Shown here: positions 1 through 12,222 of the stretch, piece after piece
Layout of the letters: each line of letters opens with the position of its first letter
Position numbering within the stretch: the stretch's first letter is position 1
Origin: Prosopocoilus inquinatus
Taxonomy: Eukaryota > Arthropoda > Insecta > Coleoptera > Lucanidae
Length of the DNA stretch: 64,000 nucleotides
Assembly: GCA_036172665.1 (NCBI GenBank)
Contig: JAYKNF010000014.1
Span: 2,965,001 to 3,029,000, forward strand
Direction: 5' to 3'
Translations under genes and position numbers: made by a program
The notes under the pieces: model-generated
What the model saw: the letters and a program-made list of their open reading frames with translations, nothing else
Database searches by the model: none
Told to the model about the DNA's origin: nothing

Positions 1-1641
1 AAATAGTTTTAAACGAAACAACACGCATTAGCGTTGTTCCTGTGCTGTATCTAATCGATCTTTACTCATATATCATGTTATCTGGCGTTTCGATGGACTC
101 CAGTAGCTCTGATGTGAGATACGAAGTTTTCGGACGCAGCAGAAGCTGGAAATAGTTTTAAACGAAACAACACGCATTAGCGTTGTTCCTGTGATGTATC
201 TAATCGATCCTTACTCATCTATCATGTTATTTGGCGTTTCGATGGACTCCAGTAACTTTGATGTGAGATACGAAGTTCTCGGACGCAGCTGAAGCTAGAA
301 ATAGTTTTAAACGAAACAACACGCATTAGCGTTGTTCCTGTGATGCATCTAATCGATCCTTACTTATCTATCATGTTATTTGACGTTTGGATGGACTCCA
401 GTAACCCTGACGTGAGATACGAAGTTCTCGGACGCAGCAGAAGCTGGGAATAGTTTTAAATGAAACAACACGTATTAGCGTTGTTCCTGTGATGCATCTA
501 ATCGATCCTTACTTATCTAACATGTTATTTAACGTTTGGATGGACTCCAGTAAGTCTGATGTGAGATACAAAGTTCTCGGACGCACCTGAAGCTGGGAAT
601 AGTTTTAAATGAAACAACACGTATTAGCGTTGTTCCTGTGATGTATCTAATCGATCCTTACTCATCTATCATGTTATTTGGCGTTTCGATAGACTCCAGT
701 AGCTCTGATGTGAGATACGACGTTTTCGGACGCAGCAGCAGCTGGAAATAGTTTTAAACGAAACAACACATATTATCGTTATTCCTGTGATGTATCTAAT
801 CGATCCTTGCTCATCTATCATATTATTTGACATTTGGACGGACTCCAGTAACTCTGATGTGAGATACAAAGTTATCGGACGCAGCAGAAGCTGTAAATAG
901 TTTTGAACGAAACAACACGTATTAGCGTTGTTCCTGTGCTGTATCTAATCGATCCTTACTCATATATCATGTTATTTGGCGTTTCGATGGACTCCAGTAA
1001 CTCTGATGTGAGATACGACGTTTTCGGACGCAGCAGAAGCTGGAAATAGTTTTAAACGAAACAACACATATTAGCGTTGTTCCTGTGATATATCTAATCG
1101 ATCCTTACTCATCTAACATGTTATTTAACGTTTGGATGGACTCCAGTAAGTCTGATGTGAGATACAAAGTTCTCGGACGCAGCTGAAGCTGGGAATAGTT
1201 TTAAACGAAACAACACGTATTATCGTTATTCCTGTGATGTATCTAATCGATCCTTGCTCATCTATCATATTATTTGACATTTGGACGGACTCCAGTAACT
1301 CTGATGTGAGATACAAAGTTATCGGACGCAGCAGAAGCTGTAAATAGTTTTGAACGAAACAACACGTATTAGCGTTGTTCCTGTGCTGTATCTAATCGAT
1401 CCTTACTCATATATCATGTTATTTGGCGTTTCGATGGACTCCAGTAGCTCTGATGTGAGATACGACGTTTTCGGACGCAGCAGAAGCTGGAAATAGTTTT
1501 AAACGAAACAACACGCATTAGCGTTGTTCCTGTGATGTATCTAATCGATCCTTACTCATCTATCATGTTATTTGGCGTTTCGATGGACTCCAGTAACTTT
1601 GATGTGAGATACGAAGTTCTCGGACGCAGCTGATGCTAGAA
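1..1641 (+). repeat. 149 bp satellite, forward array (left arm, copy A)
   Basis: About 11 head-to-tail units of 149 bp. Unit starts (AAATAG or GAATAG variants) lie at 1, 150, 299, 448, 597 and 746. Landmarks in each unit, in order, are TTTTAAACGAAACAACACG, GCGTTGTTCCTGTG, CTAATCGATCC, GGACTCCAGTA, GATGTGAGATAC and GGACGCAG. Units differ at recurring diagnostic sites: GGCGTTTCG or AACGTTTGG before GATGGACTCC, and AGAAGCTGG, TGAAGCTAG or AGCAGCTGG at the unit end. The array continues beyond the left edge. It is the left part of the large segmental copy A and matches 29835-31475 at a constant offset of 29834. Short minus-strand open frames here are repeat read-through, not genes. Confidence 0.97.
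150..298 (+). repeat. Representative 149 bp satellite unit
   Basis: One complete unit, listed so the internal landmarks can be used elsewhere. The consensus is about 40% GC with about 8 CpGs, so CpG is not depleted. An imperfect dyad lies at unit positions 17-38 (here 166-187): AACAA, two bulged bases, CGC, loop ATTA, GCG, TTGTT. An ATCGAT palindrome lies at unit positions 54-59. The length is close to a nucleosome core (147 bp), as in many centromeric and pericentromeric satellites; any nucleosome phasing is inference. 149 is not a multiple of 3, so the reading frame shifts in each unit and no long open frame can form. Confidence 0.95.
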
Positions 1642-1748
1642 CCTCGGCAGCACATAAATTAGCCGTCCGCATTGCACGAAATTCGCCCTCGTCTGAAATA
1701 GCGAGCTGCCGTTCGGGCATCGGTACCCGCCGTCGTCTCGCCACTCGC
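1642..1748. other. GC-rich spacer in junction island (copy A)
   Basis: Non-satellite sequence between the forward array and the 22 bp minisatellite. Its first ~44 bases are two degenerate minisatellite units, starting near 1644 (TCGGCAGCACATAAATTAG) and 1666 (TCCGCATTGCACGAAATTCG). The remaining ~60 bases (about 1688-1748) are unlike either repeat and clearly richer in GC. They contain small inverted repeats: AGCGAG at 1700-1705 against CTCGCT at 1744-1749, and CGGG against CCCG around GGTACC. I recognise no tRNA, promoter or transposon end. It could be the relic of an older locus into which the arrays grew. The same sequence recurs at 31476-31582. Confidence 0.85.
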
Positions 1749-2142
1749 TCCGCAGCACATAAATTATTACTCCGCAGCACATAAAACAGTACTCCGCAGC
1801 ACATAAATTCGTCGTCCGCAGCACATAAATTAATCCTCCGCAGCACATGAAATAGTCCTCCGCAGCACATAAACTAATCCTCCGCAACACATAAAACAGT
1901 CCTCCGCAGCACATAAATTAATCCTCCGCAGCACATAAATTCGCCGTCCGCAGCACATAAATCAATCCTCCGCAGCACATAAACATTGCTCCGCAGCACA
2001 TGAAACAGTCCTCCGCAGCACATAAATTCGCCGTCCGCAGCACATAGACCATTGCTCCGCAGCACATGAATTCGTCCTCCGCGTCACACAAATTAGTCCT
2101 CCGCAGCACATAAACATTGCTCCGCAGCACATGAAACAGTCC
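1749..2142 (+). repeat. 22 bp minisatellite, 18 units (copy A)
   Basis: Eighteen tandem units begin at 1749, 1771, 1793 and so on. Sixteen are 22 bp and two are 21 bp, giving 394 bp. Each unit is a conserved 15-base core, TCCGCAGCACATAAA, plus a 7-base (6 in the short ones) variable tail such as TTCGCCG, TTAATCC, ACAGTCC or CATTGC. Tails recur in pairs (CATTGC then ACAGTCC in units 11-12 and 17-18), showing local duplication of groups of units. The array ends at TCCCC, where reverse-oriented satellite begins. Because 22 leaves remainder 1 on division by 3, every minus-strand frame reads the same 22-residue pattern rich in Cys and Leu. The overlapping open frames here are a consequence of that and not evidence of a gene. 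Confidence 0.95.
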
Positions 2143-5100
2143 TCCCCAAACGTCAAATAACATGTTAGATAAGTAAGGATCGTTTAGATACATCACAGGA
2201 ACAACGCTAATACGTGTTGTTTCGTTCAAAACTATTTCCAGCTTCTGCTGCGTCCGAAATCTTTGTGTCTCTCATCAGAGTTACTGGAGTCCATCCAAAC
2301 GTCAAATAACATGATAGATGAGTAAGGAAGATTAGATACATCACAGGAACAACGCCAATACGTGTTGTTTCGTTTAAAACTATTTCCAGCTTCTGCTGCG
2401 TCCGAAAACGTCGTATCTCACATCAGAGTTACTGGAGTCCATCGAAACGTCAAATAACATGATAGATAAGTATGGATCGATTAGATACAGCACAGGAACA
2501 ACGCTAATACGTGTTGTTTCGTTCAAAACTATTTCCAGCTTCTGCTGCGTCCGATAACTTTGTATCTCACATCAGGGTTACTGGAGTCCGTCCAAACGTC
2601 AAATAACATGATAGATGAGTAAGGATCGATTAGATACATCACAGGAACAACGCTAATATGTGTTGTTTCGTTTAAAACTATTTCCAGCTGCTGCTGCGTC
2701 CGAAAACGTTGTATATCACATCAGAGTTACTGGAGTCCATCGAAATGTCAAATAACATGATAGATGAGTAAGGATCGATTAGATACATCACAGGAACAAC
2801 GCTAATGCGTGTTGTTTCGTTTAAAATTATTTCCAGCTTCTGCTGCGTCCGAAAACGTCGTATCTCACATCAGAGTTACTGGAGTCCATCGAAACGCCAA
2901 ATAACATGATATATGAGTAAGGATCGATTAGATACAGCACAGGAACAACGCTAATACGTGTTGTTTCGTTCAAAACTATTTACAGCTTCTGCTGCGTCCG
3001 ATAACTTTGTATCTCACATCAGAGTTACTGGAGTCCATCCAAACGTAAAATAACATGATAGATGAGTAAGGATCGATTAGATACATCACAGGAACAACGC
3101 TAATGCGTGTTGTTTCGTTTAAAACTATTTCCAGCTTCTGCTGCGTCCGAAAATTTCGTATCTCACATTAGAGTTACTGGAGTCCATCGAAACGTCAAAT
3201 AACATGATAGATGAGTAAGGATCGATCAGATACATCACAGGAACAACGTTAATGCGTGTTGTTTCGTTTAAAACTATTTCCAGCTTCTGCTGCGACCGAG
3301 AACTTCGTATCTCACATCAGAGTTACTGGAGTCCATCGAAATGTCAAATAACATGATAGATAAATAAGGATCGATTAGATACTACACAGGAACAACGCTA
3401 ATGCGTGTTGTTTCGTTTAAAACTATTTCCAGCTGCCGCTGCGTCCGAAAACGTCGTATCTCACATCAGAGTTACTGGAGTCCATCGAAATGTCAAATAA
3501 CATGATAGATAAGTAAGGATCGATTAGATACTACACAGGAACAACGCTAATGCGTGTTGTTTCGTTTAAAACTATTTCTAGCTTCAGCTGCGTCCGAGAA
3601 CTTCGTATCTCACATCTAAGTTACTGGAGTCCATCGAAACGCCAAATAACATGATAGATGAGTAAGGATCGATTAGATACAGCACAGGAGCAACGCTAAT
3701 ACGTGTTGTTTCGTTCAAAACTATTTCCAGCTGCCGCTGCGTCCGAAAACGTCGTATCTCACATCAGAGTTACTGGAGTCCATCGAAATGTCAAATAACA
3801 TGATAGATAAGTAAGGATCGATTAGATACTACACAGGAACAACGCTAATGCGTGTTGTTTCGTTTAAAACTATTTCTAGCTTCAGCTGCGTCCGAGAACT
3901 TCGTATCTCACATCTAAGTTACTGGAGTCCATCGAAACGCCAAATAACATGATAGATGAGTAAGGATCGATTAGATACAGCACAGGAACAACGCTAATAC
4001 GTGTTGTTTCGTTCAAAACTATTTCCAGCTTCTGCTGCGTCCGATAACTTTGTATCTCACATCAGAGTTACTGGAGTCCGTCCAAACGTCAAATAACATG
4101 ATAGTTAAGTAAGGATCGATTAGATACATTACAGGAACAACGCTAATATGTGTTGTTTCGTTTAAAACTATTTCTAGCTTCAGCTGGGTCCGAGAACTTC
4201 GTATCTCACATCTAAGTTACTGGAGTCCATCAAGACGCCAAATAACATGTTAGGTAAGTAAGGATCGTTTAGATACATCACAGGAACAACGCTAATACGT
4301 GTTGTTTCGTTCAAAACTATTTAAAGCTTCTGCTGCGTCCGAAATCTTTGTATCTCACATCAGAGTTACTGGAGTTCATCCAAACGTCAAATAACATGAT
4401 AGTTAAGTAAGGATCGATTAGATACATTACAGGAACAACGCTAATATGTGTTGTTTCGTTTAAAACTATTTCTAGCTTCAGCTGGGTCCGAGAACTTCGT
4501 ATCTCACATCTAAGTTACTGGAGTCCATCAAGACGCCAAATAACATGTTAGGTAAGTAAGGATCGTTTAGATACATCACAGGAACAACGCTAATACGTGT
4601 TGTTTCGTTCAAAACTATTTCCAGCTTCTGCTGCGTCCGAAATCTTTGTATCTCACATCAGAGTTACTGGAGTCCATCCAAACGTCAAATAACATGATAG
4701 ATGAGTAAGGATCGATTAGATACTACACAGGAACAACGATAATGCGTGTTGTTTCGTTTAAAACTATTTCCAGCTGCCGCTGCGTCCGAAAACGTCGTAT
4801 CTCACATCAGAGTTACTGGAGTCCATCGAAATGTCAAATAACATGATAGATAAGTAAGGATCGATTAGATACAGCACAGGAACAACGCTAATGCGTGTTG
4901 TTTCGTTTAAAACTATTTCTAGCTTCAGCTGGGTCCGAGAACTTCGTATCTCACATCTAAGTTACTGGAGTCCATCAAGACGCCAAATAACATGATAGAT
5001 GAGTAGGGATCGATTAGATACATCACAGTGACAACGCTAATGCGTGTTGTTTCGTTTAAAACTATTTCCAGCTTCTGCTGCGTCCGAAAATTTCGTATCT

Positions 5101-8100
5101 CACATTAGAGATACTGGAGTCCATCGAAACGTCAAATAACATGATAGATGAGTAAGGATCGATTAGATACATCACAGGAACAACGCTAATGCGTGTTGTT
5201 TCGTTTAAAACTATTTCCAGCTTCTGCTGCGTCCGAGAACTTCGTATCTCACGTCAGGGTTACTGGAGTCCATCCAAACGTCAAATAACATGATAGATAA
5301 GTAAGGATCGATTAGATACATCACAGGAACAACGCTAATGCGTGTTGTTTCGTTTAAAACTATTTCCAGCTTCTGCTGCGTCCGAAATCTTTGTATCTCA
5401 CATCAGAGTTACTGGAGTCCATCCAAACGTCAAATAACATGATAGATGAGTAAGGATCGATTAGATACAGCACAGGAACAACGCTAATACGTGTTGTTTC
5501 GTTTAAAACTATTTCCACCTCCTGCTGCGTCCCAAAACATTGTACCTCACATCAGACTTACTGGAGTCCATCCAAACGTCAAATAACATGTTAGATAAGT
5601 AAGGATCGTTTAGATACATCACAGGAACAACGCTAATACGTGTTGTTTCGTTCAAAACTATTTAAAGCTTCTGCTGCGTCCGAAATCTTTGTGTCTCTCA
5701 TCAGAGTTACTGGAGTCCATCCAAACGTCAAATAACATGATAGATGAGTAAGGAAGATTAGATACATCACAGGAACAACGCTAATACGTGTTGTTTCGTT
5801 TAAAACTATTTCCAGCTTCTGCTGCGTCCGAAAACGTCGTATCTCACATCAGAGTTACTGGAGTCCATCGAAACGTCAAATAGCATGATAGATGAGTATG
5901 GATCGATTAGATACAGCACAGGAACAACGCTAATACGTGTTGTTTCGTTCAAAACTATTTCCAGCTTCTGCTCCGTCCGATAACTATGTATCTCACATCA
6001 GGGTTACTGGAGTCCATCCAAACGCCAAATAACATGTTAGATAAGTAAGGATCGTTTAGATACATCACAGGAACAACGCTAATACGTGTTGTTTCGTTCA
6101 AAATTATTTCCAGCTTCTACCGCGTCCGAGAACTTTGTATCTCTCATCAGAGTTACTGGAGCCCGTCCAAACGTCAAATAACATGATAGATGAGTAAGGA
6201 TCGATTAGATACATCACAGGAACAACGCTAATATGTGTTGTTTCGTTTCAAACTATTTCCAGCTGCTGCTGCGTCCGAAAATTTCGTATTTCACATTAGA
6301 GTTACTGGAGTCTATCGAAACGTCAAATAACATAGCAGCTAAGTAAGGATCGATTAGATACATCACAGGAACAACGTTAATACGTGTTGTTTCGTTCAAA
6401 ACTATTTCCAGCTTCTGCTGCGTCCAAAAACTTTGTATCTCACATAAGAGTTACTGGAGTCCATCCAAACGTCAAATAACATGATAGATGAGTAAGGATC
6501 GATTAGATACATCACAGGAACAACGCTAATACGTGTTGTTTCGTTTAAAACTATTTCCAGCTTCTGCTGCGTCCGAAAACTTCGTATCTCACATCAGAGT
6601 TACTGGAGTCCATCGTAACGTCAAATAACATGATAGATAAGTAAGTATCGATTAGATACAGCACAGGAACAATGCTAATACGTGTTGTTTCGTTTAAAAC
6701 TATTTCCAGCTCCTGCTGCGTCCAAAAACTTTGTATCTCACATCAGACTTACTGGAGTCCATCCAAACGTCAAATAACATGTTAGATAAGTAAGGATCGT
6801 TTAGATACATCACAGGAACAACGCTAATACGTGTTGTTTCGTTCAAAACTATTTCCAGCTTCTGCTGCGTCCGATAACTTTGTATCTCACATCAGAGTTA
6901 CTGGAGTCCGTCCAAACATCAAATAACATGATAGATGAGTAAGGATCGATTAGATACATTAAAGGAACAACGCTAATATGTGTTGTTTCGTTTAAAACTA
7001 TTTCCAGCTGCTGCTGCGTCCGAAAACGTCGTATCTCACATCAGAGTTACTGGAGTCCATCGAAATGTCAAATAACATGATAGATAAGTAAGGATCGATT
7101 AGATACAGCACAGGAACAACGCTAATGCGTGTTGTTTCGTTTAAAACTATTTCTAGCTTCAGCTGGGTCCGAGAACTTCGTATCTCACATCTAAGTTACT
7201 GGAGTCCATCGAAACGCCAAATAACATGATAGATGAGTAAGGATCGATTAGATACATCACAGGAACAACGCTAATGCGTGTTGTTTCGTTCAAAACTATT
7301 TCCAGCTTCTGCTGCGTCCAAAAACTTTGTATCTCACATCAGAGTTACTGGGTCCATTCAAACGTAAAATAACATGATAGATGAGTAAGGATCGATCAGA
7401 TACATCACAGGAACAACGCTAATGCGTGTTGTTTCGTTTAAAACTATTTCCAGCTTCTGCTGCGTCCGAAAATTTCGTATCTCACATTAGAGTTACTGGA
7501 GTCCATCGAAACGTCAAATAACATGATAGATGAGTAAGGATCGATTAGATATATCACAGGAACAACGCTAATGCGTGTTGTTTCGTTTAAAACTATTTCC
7601 AGCTTCTGCTGCGTCCGAGAACTTCGTATCTCACATCAGAGTTACTGGAGTCCATCGAAACGTCAAATAACATGATAGAAGAGTAAGGATCGATTAGATA
7701 CATCACAGGAACAACGCTAATACGTGTTGTTTCGTTCAAAACTATTTCCAGCTTCTGCTGCGTCCAAAAACTTTGTATCTCACATCAGAGTTACTCGAGT
7801 CCATCCAAACTTAAAATAACATGATAGATGAGTAAGGATCGATTAGATACATCACAGGAACATCGCTAATACGTGTTGTTTCGTTTAAAACTATTTCCAG
7901 ATTCTGCTGCGTCCGAAAACGTCGTATCTCACATCAGAGTTACTGGAGCCCATCGAAACGTCAAATAACATGATAGATAAGTAAGGATCGATTAGGCACA
8001 GCACAGGAACAACGCTGAAACGTGTTGTTTCGTTTAAAACTATTTCCAGCTCCTGCTGCGTCCAAAAACTTTGTATCTCACATCAGACTTACTGGAGTCC

Positions 8101-11100
8101 ATAAAAACGTCAAATAACATGTTAGATAAGTAAGGATCGTTTAGATACATCACAGGAACAACGCTAATACGTGTTGTTTCGTTCAAAACTATTTCCAGCT
8201 TCTGCTGCGTCCGATAACTTTGTATCTCACATCAGAGTTACTGGAGTCCGTCCAAACGTCAAATAACATGATAGATGAGTAAGGATCGATTAGATACATT
8301 AAAGGAACAACGCTAATATGTGTTGTTTCGTTTAAAACTATTTCCAGCTGCTGCTGCGTCCGAAAACGTCGTATCTCACATCAGAGTTACTGGAGTCCAT
8401 CGAAATGTCAAATAACATGATAGATAAGTAAGGATCGATTAGATACAGCACAGGAACAACGCTAATGCGTGTTGTTTCGTTTAAAACTATTTCTAGCTTC
8501 AGCTGGGTCCGAGAACTTCGTATCTCACATCTAAGTTACTGGAGTCCATCGAAACGCCAAATAACATGATAGATGAGTAAGGATCGATTAGATACATCAC
8601 AGGAACAACGCTAATGCGTGTTGTTTCGTTTAAAACTATTTCCAGCTTCTGCTGCGTCCGAAAATTTCGTATATCACATTAGAGTTACTTTAGTCCATCG
8701 AAACGTCAAATAACATAGTAGCTAAGTAAGGATCGATTAGATACATGACAGGAACAACGCTAATGCGTGTTGTTTCGTTCCAAACTATTTCCAGCTTCTG
8801 CTGCGTCCAAAAACTTTGTATCTCACATCAGAGTTACTGGAGTCCATCCAAACGTAAAATAACATGATAGATGAGTAAGGATCGATTAGATATATCACAG
8901 GAACAACGCTAATACGTGGTGTTTCGTTTAAAACTATTTCCAGCTTCTGCTGCGTCCGAAAATTTCGTATCTCACATTAGAGTTACTGGAGTCCATCTAA
9001 ACGTCAAATAACATGATAGATGAGTAAGGATCGATTAGATACATCACAGGAACAACGCTAATGCGTGTTGTTTCGTTTAAAACTATTTCCAGCTTCTGCT
9101 GCGTCCGAAAACTTCGTATCTCACATCAGAGTTACTGGAGTCCGTCCAAACGTGAAATAACATGATAGATGAGTAAGGATCGATTAGATACATTAAAGGA
9201 ACAACGCTAATACGTGTTGTTTCGTTCAAAACTATTTCCAGCTTCTGCTGCGTCCGATAACTTTGTATCTCACATCAGAGTTACTGGAGTCCGTCCAAAC
9301 GTCAAATAACATGATAGATGAGTAAGGATCGATTAGATACATTAAAGGAACAACGCTAATATGTGTTGTTTCGTTTAAAACTATTTCCAGTTCCTGCTGC
9401 GTCCAAAAACATTGTATCTCACATGAGACTTACTGGAGTCCATCCAAACGTCAAATAACATGTTAGATAAGTAAGGATCGTTTAGATACATCACAGGAAC
9501 AACGCTAATACGTGTTGTATCGTTCAAAACTATTTCCAGCTTCTGCTGCGTCCGAAATCTTTGTATCTCACATCAGAGTTACTGGAGTCAATCCAAACGT
9601 CAAATAACATGATAGTTAAGTAAGGATCGATTAGATACATTACAGGAACAACGCTAATATGTGTTGTTTCGTTTAAAACTATTTCTAGCTTCAGCTGGGT
9701 CCGAGAACTTCGTATCTCACATCTAAGTTACTGGAGTCCATCAAGACGCCAAATAACATGTTAGGTAAGTAAGGATCGTTTAGATACATCACAGGAACAA
9801 CGCTAATACGTGTTGTTTCGTTCAAAACTATTTCCAGCTTCTGCTGCGTCCGATAACTTTGTATCTCACATCAGAGTTACTGGAGTCCGTCCAAAAGTCA
9901 AATAACATGATAGACGAGTAAGGATCGATTAGATACATTACAGGAACAACGCTAATATGTGTTGTTTCGTTTAAAACTATTTCCAGCTGCTGCTGCATCC
10001 GAAATCTTTGTATCTCTCATCAGAGTTACTGGAGTTCATCCAAACGTCAAATATCATGTTAGATGAGTAAGGATCGATTAGATACATCACAGGAACAACG
10101 CTAATCCGTGTTGTTTCGTTTAAAACTATTTCCAGCTTCTGCTGCGTCCGAAAACGTCGTATCTCACATCAGAGTTACTGGAGTCCATCGAAACGCCAAA
10201 TAACATGATATATGAGTAAGGATCGATTAGATACAGCACAGGAACAACGCTAATACGTGTTGTTTCGTTCAAAACTATTTCCAGCTTCTGCTGCGTCCGA
10301 TAACTTTGTATCTCACATCAGAGTTACTGGAGTCCGTCCAAACGTCAAATAATATGATAGATGAGTAAGGATCGATTAGATACATCACAGGAATAACGAT
10401 AATATGTGTTGTTTCGTTTAAAACTATTTCCAGCTGCTGCTGCGTCCGAAAACGTCGTATCTCACATCAGAGCTACTGGAGTCCATCGAAACGCCAAATA
10501 ACATGATAGATGAGTAAGGATCGATTAGATACATCACAGGAACAACGCTAATACGTGTTGTTTTATTTAAAACTATTCCCAGCTTCAGCTGCGTAAGAGA
10601 AATTCGTATCTCACATCAAAGTTACTGGAGTCCATCGAAACGCCAAATAACATGATAGATGAGTAAGGATCGATTAGATACATCACAGGAACAACGCTAA
10701 TGCGTGTTGTTTCGTTTAAAACTATTTCCAGCTTCTGCTGCGTCCGAAAACGTCGTATCTCACATCAGAGCTACTGGAGTCCATCGAAACGCCAAATAAC
10801 ATGATATATGAGTAAGGATCGATTAGATACAGCACAGGAACAACGCTAATACGTGTTGTTTCGTTTAAAACTATTTCCAGCTCCTGCTGCGTCCAAAAAC
10901 TTTGTATCTCACATCAGACTTACTGGAGTCCATCCAAACTTCAAATAACATGTTAGATAAGTAAGGATCGTTTAGATACATCACAGGAACAACGCTAATA
11001 CGTGTTGCTTCGTTCAAAACTATTTCCAGTTTCTACTGCGTCCGAGAACTTTGTATCTCTCATCAGAGTTACTGGAGTCCGTCCGAACGTCAAATAACAT

Positions 11101-12222
11101 GATAGATGAGTAAGGATCGATTAGATACATCACAGGAACAACGCTAATATGTGTTGTTTCGTTTAAAACTATTTCCAGCTGCTGCTGCGTTCGAGAATTT
11201 CGTATCTCACTTTAGAGTTACTGGAGTCCATCGAAACGTCAAATAACATAGTAGATAAGTAAGGATCGATTAGATACATCACACGAACAACGCTAATAGG
11301 TGTTGTTTCGTTCAAAACTATTTCCAGCTTCTGCTGGGTCCAAAAACTTTGTATCTCACATCAGAGTTACTGGAGTCCATCCAAACGTCAAATAACATGA
11401 TAGGTCATAGAGACTTGTCAAGACCTCATGAGCGGGAGTGTATTTTTGGATATGGAAAGTGTTGATAGATGAGTAAGGATCGATTAGATACAGCACAGGA
11501 ACAACGCTAATACGTGTTGTTTCGTTCAAAACTATTTAAAGCTTCTGCTGCGTCCGATAACTTTGTATCTCACATCAGAGTTACTGGAGTCCGTCCTAAC
11601 GTCAAATAACATGATAGATGAGTAAGGATCGATTAGATACATCACAGGAACAACGCTAATATGTGTTGTTTCGTTTAAAACTATTTCCAGCTGCTGCTGC
11701 GTCCGAAAACGTCGTATATCACATCAGAGTTACTGGAGTCCGTCCAAACGTCAAATAACATGATAGTTAAGTAAGGATCGATTAGATACATTACAGGAAC
11801 AACGCTAATATGTGTTGTTTCGTTTAAAACTATTTCTAGCTTCAGCTGGGTCCGAGAACTTCGTATCTCACATCTAAGATACTGGAGTCCATCAAGACGC
11901 CAAATAACATGTTAGGAAAGTAATTATCGTTTAGATACATCACAGGAACAACGCTAATACGTGTTGTTTCGTTCAAAACTATTTCCAGCTTCTGCTGCGT
12001 CCGAAATCTTTGTATCTCACATCAGAGTTACTGGAGTCCATCCAAACGTCAAATAACATGATAGTTAAGTAAGGATCGATTAGATACATTACAGGAACAA
12101 CGCTAATATGTGTTGTTTCGTTTAAAACTATTTCTAGCTTCAGCTGGGTCCGAGAACTTCGTATCTCACATCTAAGTTACTGGAGTCCATCAAGACGCCA
12201 AATAACATGTTAGGTAAGTAAG
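2143..12222 (-). repeat. 149 bp satellite, reverse array (copy A)
   Basis: About 67 units in reverse orientation, reading on the plus strand as TCAAATAACATGATAG, GGATCGATTAGATAC, GGAACAACGCTAAT, TGTTGTTTCGTTTAAAAC, then TTCCAGCTTCTGCTGCGTCC. The array runs from the minisatellite to an abrupt orientation switch near 12223. Several subfamilies are intermingled: unit ends TTCTAGCTTCAGCTGGGTCC with AAGACGCC, AGCTCCTGCTGCGTCC with CAGACTTACTGG, and AGCTGCTGCTGCGTCC with GAAATGTC. It carries one 59 bp foreign insertion (11404-11462). Apart from multi-unit indels it is near-identical to 31977-42205. No gene is visible. Confidence 0.96.
11398..11468. other. 59 bp non-satellite insertion with 6 bp direct repeats (copy A)
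   Basis: The reverse unit is interrupted inside its ACATGATAGATGAG segment by 59 bases (11404-11462) unlike satellite or minisatellite. They begin GTCATAGAGACTTGTC and end ATATGGAAAGTGT. TGATAG flanks both sides (11398-11403 and 11463-11468) and is present once in an uninterrupted unit, so it looks like a 6 bp target-site duplication. The ends show no terminal inverted repeat, poly-A tail or coding capacity. It could be a tiny non-autonomous element, a truncated retroposed fragment, or filler from break repair. The identical insertion recurs in copy B. Confidence 0.8.

Noticed and set aside
669..1316. Minus-strand open frames of 63-66 codons in the satellite (also 30503-31150)
   Set aside because: Each is a read-through of one or two 149 bp units whose usual stops are changed by variants. 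They repeat wherever the same variant units recur.
1642..1748. Possible tRNA or other structured RNA in the GC-rich spacer
   Set aside because: It has short inverted repeats only. No cloverleaf, T-loop consensus or A/B box arrangement was found by eye.
1749..2142. CRISPR-like array (constant core with variable tails)
   Set aside because: The period is 22 bp with 6-7 base tails that recur. There are no 25-40 base unique spacers, no cas genes and the context is eukaryotic satellite.
1568..2229. Overlapping minus-strand open frames of 63-103 codons over the first island (and the same at 31402-32030)
   Set aside because: They are translations of the 22 bp minisatellite and flanking satellite in several frames at once. 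No start context, domain or frame-specific conservation supports a gene.
11404..11462. Insertion as a miniature inverted-repeat transposon
   Set aside because: The ends (GTCATAGAG and GGAAAGTGT) are not inverted repeats of each other, so only an unclassified insertion can be claimed.
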